A DNA stretch of 64,000 nucleotides from positions 73,435 to 137,434 of the forward strand of contig JAHZFK010000001.1 of assembly GCA_019421385.1 (NCBI GenBank), read 5' to 3'. Source of the stretch: Clostridiales bacterium (GTDB taxonomy: Bacteria; Bacillota; Clostridia; Oscillospirales; Butyricicoccaceae). Below the pieces are notes generated by a model. It searched no databases. It was not told the origin of the DNA and saw only the letters and a program-made list of their open reading frames with translations. A program made the position numbers and the translations under genes. The stretch's first letter is position 1, and each line of letters starts with the position of its first letter. Positions 58,993 to 64,000 of this stretch are shown here, in pieces.

Positions 58993-60429
58993 ATGAAAAT
59001 CATGTATGTTACCAGTGAATGCGCCCCGTTCGTCAAAACCGGCGGTCTGGGCGACGTTGCCGGCTCACTGCCGAAAGCACTTGCTGCAAAGGGGCACGAC
59101 GTGCGTGTATTCTGCCCTCTGTATTCCGCAATCGGGCAGGATTGGCGTGAGAAATTCTACTACTTAAAGAACGCCTATGTTCGTCTGGGCTGGCGCAACC
59201 AGTACTGCGGCATTTTCCGCTATGAGGCGGACGGCGTGACCTATTATTTCATCGACAACGAATACTATTTTGCGCGCGGCCAGGTCTATGGCGAGTATGA
59301 CGACGCAGAACGCTTCGCTTACTTTTCCAAGGCAGTGCTTGAGGTGCTGCCCGATCTGGACTGGAAGCCGGACGTGATCAACTGCAACGACTGGCAGAGC
59401 GCGCTTGTACCGGTGTATTACAACCTGATGTTCTCCTCCCGTCCGTTCTATGAGAACATCAAGACCGTATTCACCATCCACAATATCCAGTATCAGGGCC
59501 GCTATGGCCGCGAAATTCTCGAGTATGTGCTCGGCATTGACGATGCGCACTTCCGCTCGGGCTTCATGGCAATGGACGGCGATGTGAACCTGATGAAGGC
59601 TGCGATCGTAGCCTCTACCGCGGTCACCACGGTTTCGCCCACCTATGCAAGCGAGATCCAGACCGAATACTACGGCTACCGGCTGGATTCCGTGCTGCGC
59701 ATGAACAGCTATAAACTGCACGGCATCCTCAACGGCATTGATATGGATGCGTTCAACCCGGAAACCGATCCCAAGATTTTCAAGAACTATGGCCCGAACA
59801 ATCCGGATGACAAAAAGACCAACAAGCTCGAGCTGTTGAAACTGTGCGGTATTGAGGGGGACGAAAATACGCCGGTTATCGGTATGGTCACCCGTTTTGT
59901 TGACCAGAAGGGCCTTGACCTGATCGAAGCCGTGCTGCACGATATCCTGTCGGACGACCTGCGCCTGATCGTTCTGGGCAAGGGCGACTGGCGGTATGAG
60001 CAGATGTTCCTCGAAGCCAAGCGCCGCTATCCGAACAACATTTCGGCATCCATCATGTTCTCGGGCGATCTGGCCAACCGCATCTATGCGGGCGCGGATA
60101 TGTTCCTGATGCCTTCCAAGTTCGAGCCGTGCGGTCTGGCACAGATGATCGCACTGCGTTACGGCACCATCCCGATCGTGCGCGAAACCGGCGGCCTGAA
60201 GGACACTGTACAGGCCTTCGTCGATTACGCAGGCACCGGCAACGGCTTCACCTTTGCCAGCTACAATGCGCATGACATGCTGCACGTCATTCGGGAAGCC
60301 TGCGGCGTATTCCGCTACAACAAGCCCGCATGGAAGAAACTCATGCTGCAAGGTATGCAGAGCGACTTCAGCTGGGGCAGCTCGGCAGATAAATATATCG
60401 AGGTTTATCATTCTGCCCTTGGTTGGTAA
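58993..60429 (+). CDS. glgA: Glycogen synthase (ADP-glucose, GT5)
   Basis: GlgA extends alpha-1,4 glucan chains from ADP-glucose. The 478-residue GT5 enzyme shows the ADP-glucose motif FVKTGGLGDVAGSLPKAL, NCNDWQSAL, the linker ITRFVDQKGLDL-like segment (here MVTRFVDQKG) and the C-terminal PSKFEPCGLAQMIALRYG. GGGGAGG precedes the ATG. It has its own promoter within the operon and is followed by glgP after 40 bases. Confidence 0.97.
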   Translation: MKIMYVTSECAPFVKTGGLGDVAGSLPKALAAKGHDVRVFCPLYSAIGQDWREKFYYLKNAYVRLGWRNQYCGIFRYEADGVTYYFIDNEYYFARGQVYGEYDDAERFAYFSKAVLEVLPDLDWKPDVINCNDWQSALVPVYYNLMFSSRPFYENIKTVFTIHNIQYQGRYGREILEYVLGIDDAHFRSGFMAMDGDVNLMKAAIVASTAVTTVSPTYASEIQTEYYGYRLDSVLRMNSYKLHGILNGIDMDAFNPETDPKIFKNYGPNNPDDKKTNKLELLKLCGIEGDENTPVIGMVTRFVDQKGLDLIEAVLHDILSDDLRLIVLGKGDWRYEQMFLEAKRRYPNNISASIMFSGDLANRIYAGADMFLMPSKFEPCGLAQMIALRYGTIPIVRETGGLKDTVQAFVDYAGTGNGFTFASYNAHDMLHVIREACGVFRYNKPAWKKLMLQGMQSDFSWGSSADKYIEVYHSALGW

Positions 60430-60469
60430 GATCCATTAAGCAAATTAGAGTGAGGAGACAAGAGAGACC

Positions 60470-62917
60470 ATGTCAAAGAATCAGTACACAAAGACCGCTT
60501 TGAAGGAGGCTATTGCAGGCAAGCTGCAGCGCCACTTCGGCCGCGAGGTTGCAGATGCCTCGAAGGAACAGGTTTACGAGGCCTGCGCGCTCGTCGTGCG
60601 CGACGCGCTCACCGAGCATATGATCGAAACCCAGAACGAGGTTGAAAAATACGGAGAGCGACAGGTGCACTATTTGTGCATGGAATTTCTTGTAGGCCGC
60701 AGCCTGCGCAACAACGCCTACAATCTGGGCATCCTGCCCGCACTGACCGAAGCCCTCAAGGATATGGGCTATGAAATGGCCGATATCTTTGAAGAAGAGG
60801 CCGATCCCGGTCTGGGTAACGGCGGTCTGGGCCGTCTGGCTGCCTGCTATATGGACGGCATGGCGACCATCGGCGTGCGCGGCACCGGCTACTCCATCCG
60901 CTATGAACACGGCATCTTCAAGCAGAAGATCGAGGACGGCCAGCAGGTCGAGCTGCCGGACTCCTGGCTCGCATCCGGTGACGTTTGGCACATCCCTGCT
61001 ATGGACGACACCCGCGAGGTCAAGATCGGCGGCACGGTCAACACCTATTTCAACGATCAGGGCAAGCTGGTCGTTGAGTATCACGACTACACCCCGGTTC
61101 TGGCCGTTCCGTATGACATGCCGATCTCGGGCTATGACACCAACAACATCGCCTGCCTGCGCCTGTGGGAGGCCAAGAGCCCGATCGCGCTGGACATGAA
61201 GCTGTTCTCGTCGGGTGAATACCTCAAGGCGCTGGAGAAGCACGCGATGGCGGAAACCATTTCGATGGTGCTTTACCCCGAGGATAACCACCGCGAGGGC
61301 CAGTCCCTGCGCCTCAAGCAGCAGTACTTCCTCGTATCCGCAACCCTGCAGGATATCTGCGCCAAGCACAAGGCCAAGTACGGCACGCTGGAAAACTTTG
61401 CGCACAAGCATGTGCTGCACATCAATGATACCCACCCGACGCTGGTCATCCCCGAACTCATGCGTATCCTGATGGACGAAAACGACATGAGCTGGGAGAA
61501 CGCTTGGAACATCACCAGCCAGTCGGTCGCTTACACCAACCACACGGTTATGCCCGAAGCACTTGAGTGCTGGCCGGTATCGCTGGTGCAGGAGCTGATG
61601 CCCCGCATCATGCAGATCATCTATGAAATCAACGAGCGCTTCTGTAAGGAGCTGTGGAACTACTTCCCGAACGACTTCCAGAAGATCTCCAAGCTAGCCA
61701 TCGTATCGGATAACACCGTCCGCATGGCACATCTGGCGATCGCAGGCTCGTTCTCGATCAACGGTGTTTCCGCGCTGCACTCCGAGATCCTCAAGGATCG
61801 CGTATTCAACGATTTCTACAAGATTTACTCCTCCAAGTTCTGCAACGTCACCAACGGCATTGCACACCGCCGCTGGCTGTGCGAGGCAAACCCGGAGCTG
61901 GCTGAGCTGATCGAAAGCAAAATCGGCAAGGGCTACCGCAAGCATCCGTCCGAGCTGCAGGTACTTGCTAACTACGGCAACGACAAGGCGCTGCTCCAGC
62001 GTCTGGGCGAGATCAAGCGCGACAACAAGCAGCGTCTGGCAAACTATATCAAGGAGCATAACGGCATCGAGATCAATATGGACTCGATCTTTGACGTACA
62101 GGTTAAGCGTCTGCATGAGTACAAGCGCCAGATGCTCAACATCCTGCACATCATTTCGCTGTACCACAAGCTGAAGGATAATCCGGGCATGGACTTCGTG
62201 CCGCGCACCTTCATCTTTGGCTCTAAGGCCGCACCGGGCTATGCGGTAGCGAAAAAGACCATCCGCCTGATCAACTCCATTGCAAACATGATCAACAACG
62301 ACCCGGACATTGGCGACAAGCTCAAGGTCGTGTTCATTGAGGACTACAAGGTATCTCTGGCTGAGATGATTATGCCGGCGGCTGAGGTCTCTGAGCAGAT
62401 CTCCATTGCGGGCAAGGAAGCATCCGGTACGGGCAACATGAAGTTCATGATGAACGGCGCACTCACCATCGGCACGATGGACGGCGCAAACGTCGAGATC
62501 TGCGAAGCAGTCGGCCGCGAGAACATCTTCATCTTCGGTATGGAAACTCCCGAGGCTGAGGCTCTGGCCGCGTCCGGCAACTACGAGCCGATGCTGATTT
62601 ACCAGAACGATCCGGTCATCAAGCGTGTGCTTGACCACATCATCAACGGCTTTGGCGACGGCGTGGACTACACCGACATTGCCAACCTGCTGCTGCACGG
62701 CGGCAACGGCGGTCCGGCTGACCGTTATATGAGCCTGAAGGACTTCTCTTCCTACGCGATCGCGCAGGAGCGTGTCAGCGAGATGTACCGCCATGCAGAA
62801 AACTGGAACTATATGTCGCTGATGAACATTGCAAACTCCGGTCGCTTTGCGTCCGACCGCTCGGTTGCAGAGTATGCGCAGAACATCTGGCGCGTCAAGA
62901 CCAACTTTGCGTTTTAA
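60470..62917 (+). CDS. glgP: Glycogen phosphorylase
   Basis: GlgP releases glucose 1-phosphate from alpha-glucan with phosphate and PLP. The 815-residue GT35 enzyme shows EADPGLGNGGLGRLAACYMD, THPTLVIPELMR, and the PLP site EASGTGNMKFMMNGALTIGT, with the lysine in NMKFMMNG. Length is normal for the family. It is last in the glycogen operon, together giving synthesis (glgC, glgD, glgA, glgB) and breakdown in one unit. A debranching enzyme is not next to it; the GH13 gene at 45262 may contribute. Confidence 0.98.
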   Translation: MSKNQYTKTALKEAIAGKLQRHFGREVADASKEQVYEACALVVRDALTEHMIETQNEVEKYGERQVHYLCMEFLVGRSLRNNAYNLGILPALTEALKDMGYEMADIFEEEADPGLGNGGLGRLAACYMDGMATIGVRGTGYSIRYEHGIFKQKIEDGQQVELPDSWLASGDVWHIPAMDDTREVKIGGTVNTYFNDQGKLVVEYHDYTPVLAVPYDMPISGYDTNNIACLRLWEAKSPIALDMKLFSSGEYLKALEKHAMAETISMVLYPEDNHREGQSLRLKQQYFLVSATLQDICAKHKAKYGTLENFAHKHVLHINDTHPTLVIPELMRILMDENDMSWENAWNITSQSVAYTNHTVMPEALECWPVSLVQELMPRIMQIIYEINERFCKELWNYFPNDFQKISKLAIVSDNTVRMAHLAIAGSFSINGVSALHSEILKDRVFNDFYKIYSSKFCNVTNGIAHRRWLCEANPELAELIESKIGKGYRKHPSELQVLANYGNDKALLQRLGEIKRDNKQRLANYIKEHNGIEINMDSIFDVQVKRLHEYKRQMLNILHIISLYHKLKDNPGMDFVPRTFIFGSKAAPGYAVAKKTIRLINSIANMINNDPDIGDKLKVVFIEDYKVSLAEMIMPAAEVSEQISIAGKEASGTGNMKFMMNGALTIGTMDGANVEICEAVGRENIFIFGMETPEAEALAASGNYEPMLIYQNDPVIKRVLDHIINGFGDGVDYTDIANLLLHGGNGGPADRYMSLKDFSSYAIAQERVSEMYRHAENWNYMSLMNIANSGRFASDRSVAEYAQNIWRVKTNFAF

Positions 62918-62923
62918 TAAAAT

Positions 62924-63144
62924 TCGATGGAAGCGTACAGCTTCCATCGAGTTTAGGACACACCGCGCTTCGCGCGGATGTGTCCCAAGCGAGAAAAGTT
63001 CCGATCAGCGAAACTTTTCTCCGCCCCTGTATAAAAAGCCCGGCTCAGCCGGGCTTTTTATGATTTTCGGGCAGTATTGCCCGAAAATCTATTGTATACG
63101 CGCCTGCAGGCGCGAAAAAAGGACGCTTTACAGCGTCCTTTTTT
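62924..63144. repeat. Cluster of seven hairpins between glgP and mntP
   Basis: Within 221 bases there are seven inverted repeats: 62924-62950 (11 bp), 62956-62985 (13 bp with one bulge), 62991-63021 (10 bp), 63031-63061 (14 bp; terminator with T run), 63063-63088 (10 bp), 63099-63114 (GC palindrome) and 63115-63144 (13 bp; terminator with T run). The fourth and seventh look like bidirectional terminators between the convergent glgP and mntP genes; the others have no clear role. No gene fits here. Confidence 0.85.
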
Positions 63145-63145
63145 G

Positions 63146-63709
63146 TCAGCCCAGCAGTCCCAGATGCTCCAGCAGGATTTTCAGACCCATCAGGATAAGC
63201 ACCACGCCGCCAAACAGTTCCGCGCGCGATTTATATTTTGCACCGAATACATGCCCGACCTTGACGCCCACGCAGGACAGCACAAAGGTCGTCACACCGA
63301 TAAAGCAGACCGCAGGCACGATCTGTACCTGCAAAAAAGCAAACGTCACACCGACCGCCAATGCGTCGATGCTGGTCGCCACGGCGAGCGGAAGCATTGT
63401 GCCAAAGGAAAACGAATCGCTGAGGTTTTCCTCATCGGTATCGCGCGACTCGCGCACCATATTGCCACCGATCAGTGCCAGCAGCACGAACGCGATCCAG
63501 TGATCGACGCTGGTGATCAGCGTCTGGAAACGCATGCCCAGCAGAAACCCCAGCAGCGGCATGAGCGCCTGAAACCCGCCGAAATACGCACCCGTAATGA
63601 GCGCATGACGCGGCCGCAGCGTGCGGACGCTCAGTCCCTTACAGATGGAAACCGCAAAGGCATCCATCGACAGGCCGACCGCAATGATAAATAACTCCAG
63701 TAAACCCAT
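63146..63709 (-). CDS. mntP: Manganese efflux pump MntP
   Basis: MntP exports Mn2+ to prevent manganese toxicity. The 187-residue protein has six membrane segments in two halves, with the acidic residues of GLSMDAFAVSICKGL and ATSIDALAVGVTFAF that are conserved in the family. It is controlled by a yybP-ykoY riboswitch directly upstream, which confirms the manganese role. The ATG at 63709 follows AAGGAGG. Confidence 0.96.
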   Translation of the reverse strand: MGLLELFIIAVGLSMDAFAVSICKGLSVRTLRPRHALITGAYFGGFQALMPLLGFLLGMRFQTLITSVDHWIAFVLLALIGGNMVRESRDTDEENLSDSFSFGTMLPLAVATSIDALAVGVTFAFLQVQIVPAVCFIGVTTFVLSCVGVKVGHVFGAKYKSRAELFGGVVLILMGLKILLEHLGLLG

Positions 63710-63749
63710 TTTCTTGTCCTCCTTGTCGTTAGCAGCGCCGAACGGGCAT

Positions 63750-63789
63750 AAAAAAAGAGACCCATCCGCCGTAAAAACAGATAAGTCTC
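63750..63789 (-). terminator. Riboswitch-controlled terminator of mntP
   Basis: On the minus strand GAGAC (63785-63789) and ATCTG pair with CGGAT and GTCTC (63757-63761), followed by seven T residues (63750-63756). The GAGAC strand also belongs to the aptamer's closing region, so the terminator and the aptamer compete. Confidence 0.82.
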
Positions 63790-63880
63790 GTCATTTCATG
63801 CAGAACCAGAGGAGCGTCCTCCCCAGTATGTTGGCCCTGCCGCGCGGAATGGAACAAATCCGCGCCGACTACTCCCTTAT
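63781..63880 (-). promoter_or_regulatory. yybP-ykoY manganese riboswitch
   Basis: Read on the minus strand, the aptamer starts ATAAGGGAGTAG and ends ACGAGACTTAT; ATAAG and CTTAT form the closing helix. The GGGAGTAG element, the CCAACATACT segment and the terminal GAGAC element are the conserved parts of the yybP-ykoY class, which binds Mn2+. The transcript begins at about 63882, so the aptamer sits at the very 5' end. Mn2+ binding should keep the closing helix and prevent the terminator, turning on mntP. Confidence 0.9.
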
Positions 63881-63888
63881 TACCGCCT

Positions 63889-63917
63889 ATGATATCATAT
63901 GCGGCGGGCAAAGTCAA
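63889..63917 (-). promoter_or_regulatory. Promoter of the mntP riboswitch transcript
   Basis: On the minus strand TTGACT (63912-63917) and TATCAT (63889-63894) are spaced by 17 bases. A small CACCCG/CGGGTG hairpin lies upstream (63921-63937). No gene was recognised in the last 60 bases of the window. Confidence 0.75.
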
Positions 63918-64000
63918 TATCACCCGGGAAACGGGTGCGCAAGGTTCTGTAGAGGTACAATACATCTTGGACAGTTGAATAGAAAAGGATGAAGGATAAG

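Noticed and set aside
63729..63965. Short minus-strand open frame within the mntP leader
   Set aside because: It covers the promoter, aptamer and terminator of the manganese riboswitch, so it is not a gene.
1..64000. tRNA, rRNA, SRP RNA, insertion sequences and prophage
   Set aside because: No cloverleaf, rRNA segment, transposase or integrase was seen; the single holin is not enough to call a prophage.

Overview
The window is a chromosomal segment from a GC-rich, strictly anaerobic, motile Firmicute. The class Clostridia is likely, perhaps an Oscillospirales or Butyricicoccus-like lineage; that placement is inference. Supporting points are the WalRK/YycHI system, Prp processing of a bL27 with an N-terminal extension, GlgD alongside GlgC, an [FeFe] hydrogenase with a Rex-like operator, acetate kinase, a methyl-accepting chemotaxis protein, and several TTG starts with strong Shine-Dalgarno sites. 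No rRNA, tRNA, insertion sequence, integrase or CRISPR array was seen.

Layout. 1-4312: partial ackA, tmcAL, a zinc-ribbon protein, a PadR regulator with a membrane partner, and a DUF554 protein. 4348-8201: a chemoreceptor facing away from an unusual fusion of an Xre-type DNA-binding domain, a degenerate CheR methyltransferase, a PAS-like domain and a coiled coil. 8244-10911: an orphan PTS IIC-type permease and a MATE exporter. 11102-19459: a two-component system, then a Lys/Ser-rich lipoprotein and a Dlt-like operon (adenylation enzyme, fold-III PLP decarboxylase, carrier protein, MBOAT acyltransferase, SGNH-like protein). 19519-23036: EFR1-type ferredoxin, zinc alcohol dehydrogenase, [FeFe] hydrogenase. 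23237-31482: obgE-rpmA-prp-rplU, rpiA, folD-lgt and a YmfF/YmfH peptidase-like pair, all on the minus strand. 31667-35309: ylxM-ffh-rpsP-khpA-rimM-trmD. 35330-47184: PfkB kinase, lipase, rlmH, walJ, murA, yycI, yycH, walK, walR, NUDIX and GH13 on the minus strand. 47396-53993: a lone phage-type holin, CarD, GNAT, purA, then nifS-thiI-cinA. 54258-62917: the glycogen operon glgB-glgC-glgD-glgA-glgP, followed by a dense cluster of hairpins. 63146-63917: mntP under a yybP-ykoY (manganese) riboswitch whose terminator is visible.

Two loci deserve most attention. The Dlt-like operon carries a PLP decarboxylase between the adenylation enzyme and the carrier protein. Its adenylation pocket has Lys at the position that is Lys in glutamate codes. 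I infer a carrier-bound amino acid that is decarboxylated (for example glutamate to GABA) and then transferred by the MBOAT protein to a surface polymer; the two-component system just upstream may control it. The Xre-CheR-PAS fusion suggests a link between chemoreceptor-type signalling and transcription. Smaller points include a lysine-rich octapeptide repeat tail on the branching enzyme, a Rex-like operator at the hydrogenase promoter, and a promoter -35 box embedded in a terminator-like hairpin upstream of rplU.
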